Assembly: GCF_009720775.1 (NCBI RefSeq)
Contig: NZ_WNKW01000006.1
Coordinates: forward strand, 62,001 to 126,000
DNA from: Pseudoduganella danionis
GTDB taxonomy: Bacteria; Pseudomonadota; Gammaproteobacteria; Burkholderiales; Burkholderiaceae_D
Direction of reading: 5' to 3'
Length of the DNA stretch: 64,000 nucleotides
The notes under the pieces were generated by a model that did no database searches, was not told the origin of the DNA, and worked only from the letters and a program-made list of their open reading frames with translations. The position numbers and the translations under genes are program-made. This document shows positions 16,244 through 25,250 of the stretch, in pieces (the stretch's first letter is position 1; every line of letters begins with the position of its first letter).

Positions 16244-18868
16244 CTAGCGGTAAGTCAGATAGTACTTAACTCCCTGCGCATTTTGTTGCGCACTGCCGGT
16301 CTGGACCAGAGCGACGTGGTGGCCGTCGGCACTGTGGAATATGCCGACGCCGTAACTCTGCACGCCGCCTATCAGCGGCAGCGTTAGATCCGGCGCAGGC
16401 AGCAGCAACGCTCCCGTATAGCGCTTATAAACCGTCGGATAGCTCACCGCGTAGTCGGGATATGAGCCGCCCGTGCTCGCCAGCGCCAGCGTCTCATCCA
16501 TTGCCACCGAATGACTCAGCGACGTTAGCTGTCCGGTCATGTCGAGGCGGCCCGCGTACCTGAGCGTCTCGCTCTGGAAGTAATTGCCGGCCGCAGTGAA
16601 CACCAGATCCTGGTTCTCGCTCAGGTATAGCGGCGAGTACATCGCGTAGTCGCCGTGGTAGGGTGAATCACCCGAACTGAGTACGGCATTGCTCTTGCCA
16701 TCCACGGTGAAGTAGGAAATATCGGATGGCGACAAGCCTGCAGCGATCAGGAAGGCTTTATTTTTGCTCTCCGCGAAAATGCCGCGCTGAGTGCCGTAGA
16801 AGAAGCCATTCGCATAGTCGAGCTCGGACATTTTCTCGCCGGTCCGCGCATTCAGCACGATGACGCCGGGGCGGACCCACTGGCCGCCCGTCTGGCCGAT
16901 CAGATAGGCGACACCGCTATTCGTGATGAAGGCATCCGTGTGAGATCCGCCGGTAGCGCTCGAACGCAGCAGCGTCGCGCTCGACACATCAACCAGGCTC
17001 AGCACACCTTCGTGCAGCACAGCAGCCAGCTTGCCGTCGTTACTGAGCTGCAGCGATTTGACCGCGGCAGGCAGCACCACAGATTTGATCGCGCCGGTAA
17101 ACGGATCAACGATCTTCAGCGTATTCGGATTGCTAGCCACGACCACCAGCCTATCCAAGCCACGGCTATAGCGCGCTTCCAACGGCACGAATGGCAGTTC
17201 CAGCGTGCCACTGATGGCCGCCAGCACACGTACGGTCACGTAAGCGATCGATGAACGCTTGCCATCGCTGACAGTGACCGAAGCTACATAGGTACCGGCC
17301 ATATCCGGGGTAAAACTCAGGTTCGGGCCTGACGGGCTGGCGATGGCAGCGCGAGAACCGACCGGATAGGCATCGAGCGCCCATGCATAGCTGAGTTTAT
17401 CGCCATCTTCATCGTAGCTGAGTGCCGCCGACGCTGTTACCGTCGTCCCTGCCAGCGTGGTGATGGCGCTGCGGTCCACCACCGCAACCGGCGCATAGGT
17501 CCCCACTTCCACGTTCAAGCGCTGTTCCGAATAAGCGCCGGACGGATCAGTGGTACGCAGCAGTACGCCGTACAGACCATCTTTATCCGGGGTCAGCTGC
17601 ACATTCACGCTGCTGGCAGACGATAGCGTGGTGCCACTGCCGGCCGGCTTTTCCACCAGACTCCACGCATAGGTGATCGGGTCACCGTCCGCATCGCTGC
17701 TAGCGCCGCCGCGCAGCGTGATCACGGTATTGGCCGGATAGCGCACGGATGGCCCGCTCGGCAGCGCCACTGGCGTCGCATTACTGCTGATGCTGGCCAG
17801 CGGACGGTTATTATTCACCGACACCGTGGTGCTATAGAAACTGGTCTCGCCGGTGCTATTGCTGACTGTCAGCTTCACCACGTATTCACCCAGCACGTCA
17901 GGCGCGAATTGCAGTATCGGCGCATTCGTGCCATTTAGCTGCAGCGCACTAGCGGCCGGCTTGCTGCTCAGGGTCCAGGCATAGCTGAGTGCCTTGCCGG
18001 CCGGATCGCTGCTGGCACTGCCATTGAGCGAAACTACATAGCCGACCGAGGCCTGCAGGCTGGACTTGCCCGCGTCCAGAGCCTGCGGCGTTACATTGCC
18101 CACCAACACCAGCGCTGGCGCCTGATTGCTTGCATCAAACACATAGACCGTGTCGGAATACGCGCCCTTGGGGTCCGTACCGCGCGCACGCACCTTGTAC
18201 AGGCCGACCGCATCCACTACCAGGCGTGCAGTTTTTCCGCCTATCACCAGCGCAGCTTTGCTCAATGCCGGCTGTTCCAGGATTTGCCAGCTATTCGTGA
18301 CCGGATCGCCATCCGGATCCGTGCTGGCACTGGCGTCGAGCACAATCGCGGCGCCCACACTGACGCTCTGGGTAGGCTTGATGACCGGCTGTGCCGTGTA
18401 GCTGACGCTGACAACGATGGCGCTGACCGGGGCGGAATTATCAACCAGCAGCGTTGCGTGCTGTTCCGACGATGCGCCTTTGCTATCAGTCACCTTCAGA
18501 TTGAAAACATAGGTTCCGCCTACATCGGGCTTGACCGTTACTTGGGCACCGCTGCTGGCGCCGAGCACCAAAGCACTGGTGCTCGGCTTGGAGACGATAG
18601 TCCAGTTATAGCTCAGCGCGTCCCCTTCGGCATCCGTACTGCCCGCGCCACTCAGCAATACATCGCTGCCCACCGTCGCGCTAGCATCAGCCCCCGCGGC
18701 ACCGGCACGAACCTGGCCACCCAGCAGCATTGCCACATGCGGCGCCGTGTTGGCCGGCAGCGCGGAAGCGCCCGAACCGCCGCCGCAGCCGCTCAGCAAG
18801 GCAACAAGCATCAGCGCTGGCATAAGCCATGGCCACCGATTGAATCTAATGTGTTTTTTTATCATCAT
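16244..18868 (-). CDS. Lipoprotein with PKD-like repeats and beta-propeller-like C-terminus
   Basis: An 874-residue protein. The start at 18868 gives a basic N-terminus, a hydrophobic segment and a lipobox LLSGC, with Cys28 as the lipid anchor. Five or so Ig-like PKD/REJ repeats follow (about residues 40-600), each with an SxDxxGDxLSYxW core, for example ASTDPDGDPVTNSW and SSDADGDPITYAWSL. The last 270 residues have short strand-rich motifs (SNDGKLAAVL) suggestive of a propeller. A surface or periplasmic carbohydrate- or protein-binding role is likely. It is divergent from the caspase-WD40 gene across a 256-bp gap, so the two may share control. A GTG start at 18886 is possible. Confidence 0.78.
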   Translation of the reverse strand: MMIKKHIRFNRWPWLMPALMLVALLSGCGGGSGASALPANTAPHVAMLLGGQVRAGAAGADASATVGSDVLLSGAGSTDAEGDALSYNWTIVSKPSTSALVLGASSGAQVTVKPDVGGTYVFNLKVTDSKGASSEQHATLLVDNSAPVSAIVVSVSYTAQPVIKPTQSVSVGAAIVLDASASTDPDGDPVTNSWQILEQPALSKAALVIGGKTARLVVDAVGLYKVRARGTDPKGAYSDTVYVFDASNQAPALVLVGNVTPQALDAGKSSLQASVGYVVSLNGSASSDPAGKALSYAWTLSSKPAASALQLNGTNAPILQFAPDVLGEYVVKLTVSNSTGETSFYSTTVSVNNNRPLASISSNATPVALPSGPSVRYPANTVITLRGGASSDADGDPITYAWSLVEKPAGSGTTLSSASSVNVQLTPDKDGLYGVLLRTTDPSGAYSEQRLNVEVGTYAPVAVVDRSAITTLAGTTVTASAALSYDEDGDKLSYAWALDAYPVGSRAAIASPSGPNLSFTPDMAGTYVASVTVSDGKRSSIAYVTVRVLAAISGTLELPFVPLEARYSRGLDRLVVVASNPNTLKIVDPFTGAIKSVVLPAAVKSLQLSNDGKLAAVLHEGVLSLVDVSSATLLRSSATGGSHTDAFITNSGVAYLIGQTGGQWVRPGVIVLNARTGEKMSELDYANGFFYGTQRGIFAESKNKAFLIAAGLSPSDISYFTVDGKSNAVLSSGDSPYHGDYAMYSPLYLSENQDLVFTAAGNYFQSETLRYAGRLDMTGQLTSLSHSVAMDETLALASTGGSYPDYAVSYPTVYKRYTGALLLPAPDLTLPLIGGVQSYGVGIFHSADGHHVALVQTGSAQQNAQGVKYYLTYR

Positions 18869-19053
18869 TTTAAAGAGGGCAAACACGCACGCAATGGGCC
18901 TGCCCGTATAGTGGGTTAATCAGCATTACCAAATAAGAAAAACAATTTGGCTAATTTGTTTATTTAACCACACTTTACTCAGAACTGTACAAATCCCGCT
19001 GCCGCCCAGCCTGACTGCCAGACCAGCAAAACTGCGGCTGGCAAGCCACATGA

Positions 19054-19082
19054 TTGTCATGTTTTCGGAAAAGCATTACATT
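19054..19082 (+). promoter_or_regulatory. Sigma-70-like promoter of the caspase gene cluster
   Basis: The -35 TTGTCA (19054-19059) and -10 TACATT (19077-19082) are separated by 17 bases. The expected transcript start is near 19089, giving a leader of about 36 bases before the caspase-WD40 start codon. Confidence 0.55.
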
Positions 19083-19124
19083 ATGCGGGCAAACCCTTAC
19101 GCCACCTGACATTCCCGAATAAAC

Positions 19125-21851
19125 ATGACACGCACCAAATTGGCGCAAGCCTGTGCAATCGCGCTATGCGCGAACCTCGCTGGTGGCGCTTTTGCCCAAT
19201 CCGGCTCGAAAAGCAGCATCGAGCGGTTCAAGCAGGAAGCCCTGAACGCGATCGCGGCCGAAAACGCCCGCAACAACCCCGAGAGCGCTGAAGTCAAGGC
19301 TGCCAAAGCGGCCGCCGCTGCGGAAGAAGCGGCCCGTAGCGAGCGCATCCGTGCAGCGCTGGCCGCACCTATCATTAGCCTGCCCAGCCAGGCGCCAGCC
19401 GACCGTGGCGGCGCCATCCCCGGCACTGGCGCCGCAGCGCCCGAAACCGCGGCTGGGGCCGTGGCTACGGCCGAAAATGCCGCTCAGAGCGCCAATGCTG
19501 CACCCGAAACGGTTCCTATGGGGAACGAACAACGCTTGGCTCTGGTCATCGGCAACTCGACTTACAAGAGCTCGCCGCTGACCAACCCCACGAATGATGC
19601 ACGTGCGATGGCGATCAAGCTGCAGCAACTGGGGTTCACCGTCATCAAGAAGGAAAACGCTAGTCTGGAAGAAATGATGACGTCGGTGCGCGAATTCGGC
19701 AATCAATTGCGCAATGGCGGTATCGGCCTGTTCTATTATGCGGGCCATGGCGTGCAGTCGCGCGGCATCAACTATCTGGTGCCGGTGGACGCCAATATTG
19801 CCAGCGAAGATGAATTATCGACGCGTGCCTACAATGCCAACGAAGTGCTGGAGAAGATGGATACGGCACGTAACCGCATCAATCTGGTCATTCTCGATGC
19901 CTGCCGCGACAATCCGTTTGCGCGCAGCTTCCGCTCTGGCTCCCGGGGTCTGGCCGGCATGGAATCGGCACCGCGCGGCACGCTGGTCGCCTACGCCACC
20001 TCGCCCGGCTCGACCGCTTCGGACGGCGTTGGTGCCAATGGCCTGTACACGGAGCAGTTACTGGCTGCGATGGGCGAACAGGGCATGAAGGTAGAGGACA
20101 TCTTCAAGCGCGTACGCGAAGGCGTACAGGAACAATCAGGCGGCAAGCAGACGCCATGGGAAATGTCTTCCATCACCGGTAACTTCTACTTTAACCCCAC
20201 CCAGGAACAGGCCAACATGCCTGTCAGCGGTGGCGGCGGCATACGCGTCGCTGCGGGGCCAGCACGGCAGCTCAATCAAGTGCTGCTGCCGCGTAAATTA
20301 ATTGAGAATTACCAGTTGGCCGGCAACTTCCCGATTTCCGCCAGCGCCACGGTCGGCGGCTTCTCTGCCAAAGGCGAACACTTTGCGCTGGGCACACGCG
20401 ACCGCGCCATGTATCTGTGGCAGGTGGACAGCAACCAGCCTGTCATGGCCGAAGCCAGCTACGGGACGACCCAGTTGTCCGCCAACCGCCGCTACCTGCT
20501 TGGGCTGGCCGAGGGCCGCCTGCATCTGACCGACCTGAATGACGATGGCAGTAGCAAGCCACTCAGCACCCTACCCTACCCTATCGTGGCGGCGGGCATT
20601 TCACCGAGCGGCCACCGCCTGCTGATCTACACGGCTGCGCGCGGCTTCCAGTTATATGACACGGCCAGCCTGCAAATGCTGGCCCGTCTCGACGATGTCG
20701 ATGGCACGCCGCACTTCGAGTTTTCACCCAATGGTGACCGCATCGTCACCTGGGGTAGCCATGACAGCAATATGAAGCTGTGGGAAAGCGAACGGGGCAA
20801 CCGGGTCGCACGTCTCAATGATCACTGGAATCCGGTCGGCATGGTGCGCTTTTCGCGCGATGGCAATTTCCTCATCAGCGCCGCCAACGACGACAAAGTC
20901 ATGCTTTGGCGTAGCGGCGATGGCGATAGCGTCAAGCGCCTGAGTTTTGGCGAAGGCAACCCGCTGCCGCAAAGCATGGAGGTCTTGCCGGACGGCCGCA
21001 GAGTCATGGCCTATGTCAATCGCAGTGCCAAACCACCGGCAGTAGGACCTATGCAACTGGGTGTGTGGGATAGCAGCAGCGGCAATCAGGTGGCCACCTT
21101 GCTGCCCGACGGCGTCACGCTACGCGACTACCGCTTCAGCCCGGACCGCTCGCGCCTGTTCCTGAACGCTTCCGACCATCACCTGTATGTGGTCGAGACC
21201 GCGACGCTTAAGCGCGTCAGTACGCTGACCAGCGCCGAATTGCTGGATTTCACTCCGGATGGCCGCCGCGTTATCATCCGCGCCAGCGAAGGCGTGCGTC
21301 TGCTGGACGCGGCGACACTGTCGCCGTTGGCCCGCATGCAAGGCCAGGTTTCCGCTTTCGTCGCGCCCAAAGGCGACCTGATGTTGACCAGCAATGCCGA
21401 AGGTTTGCTGACGTTGTGGCACACCGATCATGGCGACCAGGTCAGCCAGCTCAAAGGGCACCTCGATGCCATCGCGACAGCGCTGTTCTCGGACGATGGT
21501 CGCAAGGTACTCAGCGTCGGCACCGACAATGTCGCCAAGCTATGGTCCTTGCCTAAGATCAAGGACATGAATCTGCTGACCAAGGACCAGTTCGAATCTA
21601 CCGCCGAATATCAGAAGCGTATGAGCGGCTGGACTTCGCCGTATAGCGCGCTGGTCAATCTGGCCGGCTACAACGCCGACAGTCAGACTTACAGCGTGCG
21701 CGCAGGCGAGGTCAGCATGGAAGTGCCGCTACCGCGCGAAGAAGCCAAAAAGCTGGTGGGGCAGCGCCAGGCCATCATCAGCGGCAATCTGCGCTTCTTC
21801 GATGCCGAGCAACTGGTGCTGGCCGACGCCAAACTGGCACGCCTGCAGTAA
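19125..21851 (+). CDS. Exported caspase-fold (C14) protein with WD40-like propeller
   Basis: A 908-residue protein. A signal peptide (cleavage near GGAFAQ, residue 25) is followed by an Ala-rich low-complexity stretch to about residue 130. A caspase-like domain at residues 133-355 keeps the dyad: His208 in YYAGHGVQ and Cys260 in ILDACRDNPF. After a Gly-rich linker, residues 400-800 form WD40-like repeats (SPNGDRIVTWGSHDSNMKLW, DDKVMLWRSGDG, TDNVAKLW). The caspase fold is a Cys endopeptidase; bacterial forms of this type usually cut after Arg or Lys. Here it should act in the periplasm or outside. It begins a plus-strand group with an OmpA-like and a second caspase gene. Substrate unknown. Confidence 0.87.
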   Translation: MTRTKLAQACAIALCANLAGGAFAQSGSKSSIERFKQEALNAIAAENARNNPESAEVKAAKAAAAAEEAARSERIRAALAAPIISLPSQAPADRGGAIPGTGAAAPETAAGAVATAENAAQSANAAPETVPMGNEQRLALVIGNSTYKSSPLTNPTNDARAMAIKLQQLGFTVIKKENASLEEMMTSVREFGNQLRNGGIGLFYYAGHGVQSRGINYLVPVDANIASEDELSTRAYNANEVLEKMDTARNRINLVILDACRDNPFARSFRSGSRGLAGMESAPRGTLVAYATSPGSTASDGVGANGLYTEQLLAAMGEQGMKVEDIFKRVREGVQEQSGGKQTPWEMSSITGNFYFNPTQEQANMPVSGGGGIRVAAGPARQLNQVLLPRKLIENYQLAGNFPISASATVGGFSAKGEHFALGTRDRAMYLWQVDSNQPVMAEASYGTTQLSANRRYLLGLAEGRLHLTDLNDDGSSKPLSTLPYPIVAAGISPSGHRLLIYTAARGFQLYDTASLQMLARLDDVDGTPHFEFSPNGDRIVTWGSHDSNMKLWESERGNRVARLNDHWNPVGMVRFSRDGNFLISAANDDKVMLWRSGDGDSVKRLSFGEGNPLPQSMEVLPDGRRVMAYVNRSAKPPAVGPMQLGVWDSSSGNQVATLLPDGVTLRDYRFSPDRSRLFLNASDHHLYVVETATLKRVSTLTSAELLDFTPDGRRVIIRASEGVRLLDAATLSPLARMQGQVSAFVAPKGDLMLTSNAEGLLTLWHTDHGDQVSQLKGHLDAIATALFSDDGRKVLSVGTDNVAKLWSLPKIKDMNLLTKDQFESTAEYQKRMSGWTSPYSALVNLAGYNADSQTYSVRAGEVSMEVPLPREEAKKLVGQRQAIISGNLRFFDAEQLVLADAKLARLQ

Positions 21852-21871
21852 GGCGCATCCACGTGCCTGTC

Positions 21872-21900
21872 AACGGATGCCGCCGGCGCGGCATCCGTTT
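21872..21900 (+). terminator. Hairpin after caspase-WD40 gene
   Basis: A perfect 12-bp stem (AACGGATGCCGC with GCGGCATCCGTT), loop CGGC, followed by only a short T tract. Partial termination is plausible. Confidence 0.55.
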
Positions 21901-21983
21901 CATCAAGCTAGCACGGTGTGACAGCGCCGCCACAAGCGCCGGCGGGAACTTCTCTAAATGCAATTTCCCGCAACGATCTAACT

Positions 21984-21989
21984 TATAAT
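21984..21989 (+). promoter_or_regulatory. -10 element before the OmpA-like gene
   Basis: A perfect TATAAT lies 35 bases before the OmpA-like start. The -35 position is poor. It suggests a second promoter for the OmpA-caspase-small protein group. Confidence 0.4.
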
Positions 21990-22023
21990 TAAAACACTAC
22001 TATCCTCACTTTGGCGCACCGTC

Positions 22024-22638
22024 ATGGCACACCCTAAATTTTCTGCATTCCTATCGGCGGGCATTCTGTGCTGCGCCGCCACCGTCAGTGCCCAGGAGCG
22101 CGCTCCTTCGGCCCAGCAAATCATCGATGCCCTGAAACCTGCACCGACGGCGCCCGCCGCAGCCGCCCCCACGCCCGCCAAGCCAGCGGCCAAAACCCGT
22201 AACCTCAGTGTCGAAGACGTGCCTGCGGCGAGCGCGGCGCCCAGCGCAGCACCTAGCCCGGCGCCCGCCAGCGTGGCCAATCCGGCACCGGCTGCACGGC
22301 CATCGATCGATCTGGCGATCCAGTTCGACGTCAATTCCGACCACGTGCAGGCCGCCAGCGTGAAGCTGCTCAACAATCTGGCCGAAGCCTTGCAGGCGCC
22401 CGAATTGCGCCAAGCCCGTTTTCTGGTCGAAGGCCACACTGATGGTAGCGGCCAGGCCGCCTATAACAAGCGCCTGTCGGCCCAGCGCGCCATGCAAGTC
22501 AAGCGCATCCTGGTACAGAACCATGTCGATCCTAGCCGCATCGTTACCGATGGCAAGGGCTCGAGCGAATTGCTAAACCCCGCCATTCCAACCGCGCCGG
22601 AAAATCGCCGCGTACGCGTTGTGATGCTGGGGCTCTAG
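22024..22638 (+). CDS. OmpA-like peptidoglycan-binding protein
   Basis: A 204-residue protein with a signal peptide (cleavage near VSAQ, residue 24) and an Ala/Pro-rich tether (residues 40-100). The C-terminal OmpA-like domain has EGHTDGSG and YNKRLSAQRA, the residues that bind diaminopimelate. No beta-barrel or lipobox is seen, so it is probably periplasmic and wall-bound. The next gene starts one base after its stop, so it is very likely in an operon with the caspase-DUF4384 gene. It may anchor the caspase proteins to the wall (inferred). Confidence 0.85.
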   Translation: MAHPKFSAFLSAGILCCAATVSAQERAPSAQQIIDALKPAPTAPAAAAPTPAKPAAKTRNLSVEDVPAASAAPSAAPSPAPASVANPAPAARPSIDLAIQFDVNSDHVQAASVKLLNNLAEALQAPELRQARFLVEGHTDGSGQAAYNKRLSAQRAMQVKRILVQNHVDPSRIVTDGKGSSELLNPAIPTAPENRRVRVVMLGL

Positions 22639-22639
22639 C

Positions 22640-24208
22640 ATGGCGCCCCTGAAACGCGGACTGCTTACCAGTCTGGCGCTGGCTTGGGCAGCGACCAGTG
22701 TGCCGCTAGCGGCCAGCGCGGCCGATAGCGGTTCGACCAAACCGGCCGCGCGCGCTGCCGAAGCCGCCAACCCGGCCCAGCCACGCAACACGCGCCATGC
22801 GCTGATTATTGCCGTGGGTGATTACATGGACCCCGCCATACCGCAGCTCAAAGGCATACGCCACGATGTCGAGTCGGCCAGCCGCATGGCGGAAGCCATG
22901 CAGATCGCACCGGAGAACATCACCGTGCTGCGCGATCACGAAGCTACCGCCAGCCGGATTGAGCAGGCAATCGCCGCACTCGATGCGCGCACCAAACCCG
23001 GCGACCGCGTGTTCTTTTACTTCTCTGGCCACGGTAGCCGCTGGCTGGACGCGCGCGCGAGCAAGAACGGCTGCGTGGAAGCCTTGCTACCGGCCGATAG
23101 TGTGCCGCTCACCAACGAGCATGTGGCGCAATTGCTCAAGCCTATCTCCGACAAGGCCGACAAACTGTTTGTGTTCTATGATGCCTGCCATTCGGGTGGC
23201 ATTGTCGGCAAGCCGCTGGCCCTGACACGTAGCCTGACCCAATCCGACGGCGCGCGTCTGACCCCTAAATTCAGTCCGGCCGGCGTGGCCGATGCATGCT
23301 CGCGCCCGGCCAATCTGCGCAGCCGCAGCCTGACCGGCGAAGCCATGCGCACCGGCAGCCTGACGCAGAACATCGTACAGATTTCATCCTCGCGTCCGGA
23401 CGAAGTTTCGTTCGATGACGACAGTGCGGGTGGCCTGGCCACGCAAGCCTGGCGCGACTGCATGCTCGGTGCTGGCAGCGACCTCGACCAGTCGGGTGCG
23501 ATTTCGGTCAGCGAAATCGCTACCTGCGCTCAAAGTCGCATCGATGCGCGCTTTACCAGCAGCCAGCAGTATGCTGCCCAGCATTTGACCTTGGGTGGCA
23601 ATACCAATTTCGTGCCCGGCTGGTTCACCGCCACGCAGGTAGCGGCGGATGCCGCCAGTACTGCACTGTCCGATCCGGCCGCCGCATTCAAGGATGTGAT
23701 GGCGCAGCGCGATCCGCGCCGCAAAGTCGAATTGACGCCGGCCTCGACCTTACTGAAAATCGGCCAGGACATGCTGGACGTGTCGGTAACCTCGTCGCAC
23801 GACGGCTATATCTATCTGGTCTTGCTCGGCTCCGACAAGAGCAGCTTCTATATGCTGTTCCCGAATGACCGCGACCAGGACAACCGCATCCGTGCGGGCG
23901 AAACCATCAAGCTGCCACGGCCTAACTGGCGCAGCCGCGCCCAGGGCCCGGCTGGAGTGGACCGCATGCTGGTGGTGGTCAGCGAGGCCGAACGCGATCT
24001 GTCCATGCTCGGCGCAATGAAAGCGGGCCCCTTCGTGCGCAGCCTCAGCGATGCTAACGGACGCGCCAATCTGCAGTGGCTAATGGGTACCGCACGCCAG
24101 CAGAACCAGGCGGCCTGCCAGCGCACTGGTGCTGCCCGTACGGCGGCCAATAGCCGCGAGTGTTCGGATGCCTTCGGTGCCGCCATGATCGAATTAACCG
24201 AGTGGTAA
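22640..24208 (+). CDS. Exported caspase-fold (C14) protein with DUF4384-like domain
   Basis: A 522-residue protein. A signal peptide ends near residue 28 (ASAAD). The caspase domain runs from residue 52 (HALIIAVGDY) to about 345, with His131 in FYFSGHGSR and Cys183 in FYDACHSGG. The last 160 residues resemble DUF4384, a small beta domain often fused to exported caspase or kinase proteins (SSHDGYIYLVLLGSDKSSFYMLFPN, quoted here as GYIYLVLLG and FYMLFPN). The His-to-Cys spacing of 52 is the same as in the WD40 protein. Its start is one base from the OmpA-like stop, and two small exported protein genes follow. Probably an active periplasmic protease. Confidence 0.87.
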   Translation: MAPLKRGLLTSLALAWAATSVPLAASAADSGSTKPAARAAEAANPAQPRNTRHALIIAVGDYMDPAIPQLKGIRHDVESASRMAEAMQIAPENITVLRDHEATASRIEQAIAALDARTKPGDRVFFYFSGHGSRWLDARASKNGCVEALLPADSVPLTNEHVAQLLKPISDKADKLFVFYDACHSGGIVGKPLALTRSLTQSDGARLTPKFSPAGVADACSRPANLRSRSLTGEAMRTGSLTQNIVQISSSRPDEVSFDDDSAGGLATQAWRDCMLGAGSDLDQSGAISVSEIATCAQSRIDARFTSSQQYAAQHLTLGGNTNFVPGWFTATQVAADAASTALSDPAAAFKDVMAQRDPRRKVELTPASTLLKIGQDMLDVSVTSSHDGYIYLVLLGSDKSSFYMLFPNDRDQDNRIRAGETIKLPRPNWRSRAQGPAGVDRMLVVVSEAERDLSMLGAMKAGPFVRSLSDANGRANLQWLMGTARQQNQAACQRTGAARTAANSRECSDAFGAAMIELTEW

Positions 24209-24244
24209 GTCTACTCACTTCTCTGACCTAGCCGGAAAACTGCT

Positions 24245-24706
24245 ATGAAGAATCTGCGCACGACTTTGCTGTTCCTGAGCGTACTCTCGCTGCCCGTCTG
24301 GGCTGCATCAGATGAGCCGCTGATTACCCTCGCCGAGAGCCAGGCCGAACAGGGCCGGCTCAATCAATCCATCCTGGTTGCCAAAAGCGTGCCGCAGCCC
24401 GGCGCACCGCAAATCAACCTGCTGGAACCGGTCGACCCCGGCAACATCGTGGTCACGCCCTTCCCCGTGCGCTTGCAGTTCAGTACGGAAGGCGGCGCCA
24501 ATGTGATCCCGTCCTCGCTACGTGTGTACTACGGTGCATTTGGTATCAACATCACGGATCGCCTGCTCAAGCGGGCGCGCTTTGAAAACAACGAACTGCG
24601 TATCGACAGTGCGGAAGTCCCGTCCGGCAAGCACCGCCTGCTGGTCAGCATCGTCGACAGCCATAACCGCAGCACAGAAAAACTCTTGACCTTGATCGTC
24701 AAATAA
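24245..24706 (+). CDS. Small exported hypothetical protein in the caspase operon
   Basis: A 153-residue protein with a clear signal peptide (cleavage after VWAA, residue 20). The mature part looks strand-rich, like a single Ig-like fold, with RVYYGAFGINITDRLL and the C-terminal SGKHRLLVSIVDSHNRS. I recognise no family. It follows the caspase-DUF4384 gene after 36 bases. A role as chaperone, inhibitor or substrate of the caspases is conceivable but rests on position only. Confidence 0.72.
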   Translation: MKNLRTTLLFLSVLSLPVWAASDEPLITLAESQAEQGRLNQSILVAKSVPQPGAPQINLLEPVDPGNIVVTPFPVRLQFSTEGGANVIPSSLRVYYGAFGINITDRLLKRARFENNELRIDSAEVPSGKHRLLVSIVDSHNRSTEKLLTLIVK

Positions 24707-24722
24707 CCGCTACAGGCCTATT

Positions 24723-25199
24723 ATGAAACTGACCCGTCTTACTTTATGCACGCTGCTGCTCGCACTGTCGACGGCCCGTGCCGCCGATGCGCCCGCCACT
24801 GCTGCTGCGGCCGCGCCCGCTACTCCTCCGAGCGTGACCTTCCTCGATTCGACCCTGTTCGACAATATGCTGTCGCGCGAACTCAACAAGGGTACCAATG
24901 AAGTGGAAGTCGTCATCAGTGGCAAAATGTCGCTGAATAACATCCCGCCGCGCGTCGACAAATGGATCACTGCCGTGGCGGAAGAGGGCGAAGTCACGCT
25001 GAAGCCGGTAGACAATGCGCTCAAGCCCAAGTTTGTTCTGGCCCTGCTGCCCGTGGTGTATTCCTTCCTGAAACAGTCGACCATCGAACGCCAGGTCAGT
25101 GTCGCTGCCAAGTACAACGCTGCCGTGGTCTATCACATCGACAAAAACAGCGGCGAATCGGTGATCGATAAAATCGTGTTCCAGAAAAAAGCCCAGTAA
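24723..25199 (+). CDS. Small exported hypothetical protein ending the caspase operon
   Basis: A 158-residue protein with a signal peptide (cleavage near ARAAD, residue 21) and an Ala/Pro stretch. The folded part (residues 37-158) has no family I recognise. It lies 16 bases after the preceding gene and before a strong hairpin, so it ends the operon. Like its neighbour it could bind or restrain the caspases; nothing in the sequence shows this directly. Confidence 0.72.
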   Translation: MKLTRLTLCTLLLALSTARAADAPATAAAAAPATPPSVTFLDSTLFDNMLSRELNKGTNEVEVVISGKMSLNNIPPRVDKWITAVAEEGEVTLKPVDNALKPKFVLALLPVVYSFLKQSTIERQVSVAAKYNAAVVYHIDKNSGESVIDKIVFQKKAQ

Positions 25200-25213
25200 A
25201 ACCATCCCACTTC

Positions 25214-25239
25214 CAGCACGCCGCCGCAGCGGCGTGCTG
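25214..25239. terminator. Hairpin between converging caspase operons
   Basis: A perfect 11-bp stem, CAGCACGCCGC with GCGGCGTGCTG, loop CGCA. It lies in the 51-bp gap between convergent genes and may serve both strands. The T tract is weak. Confidence 0.6.
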
Positions 25240-25250
25240 TCTTCCCCAGC

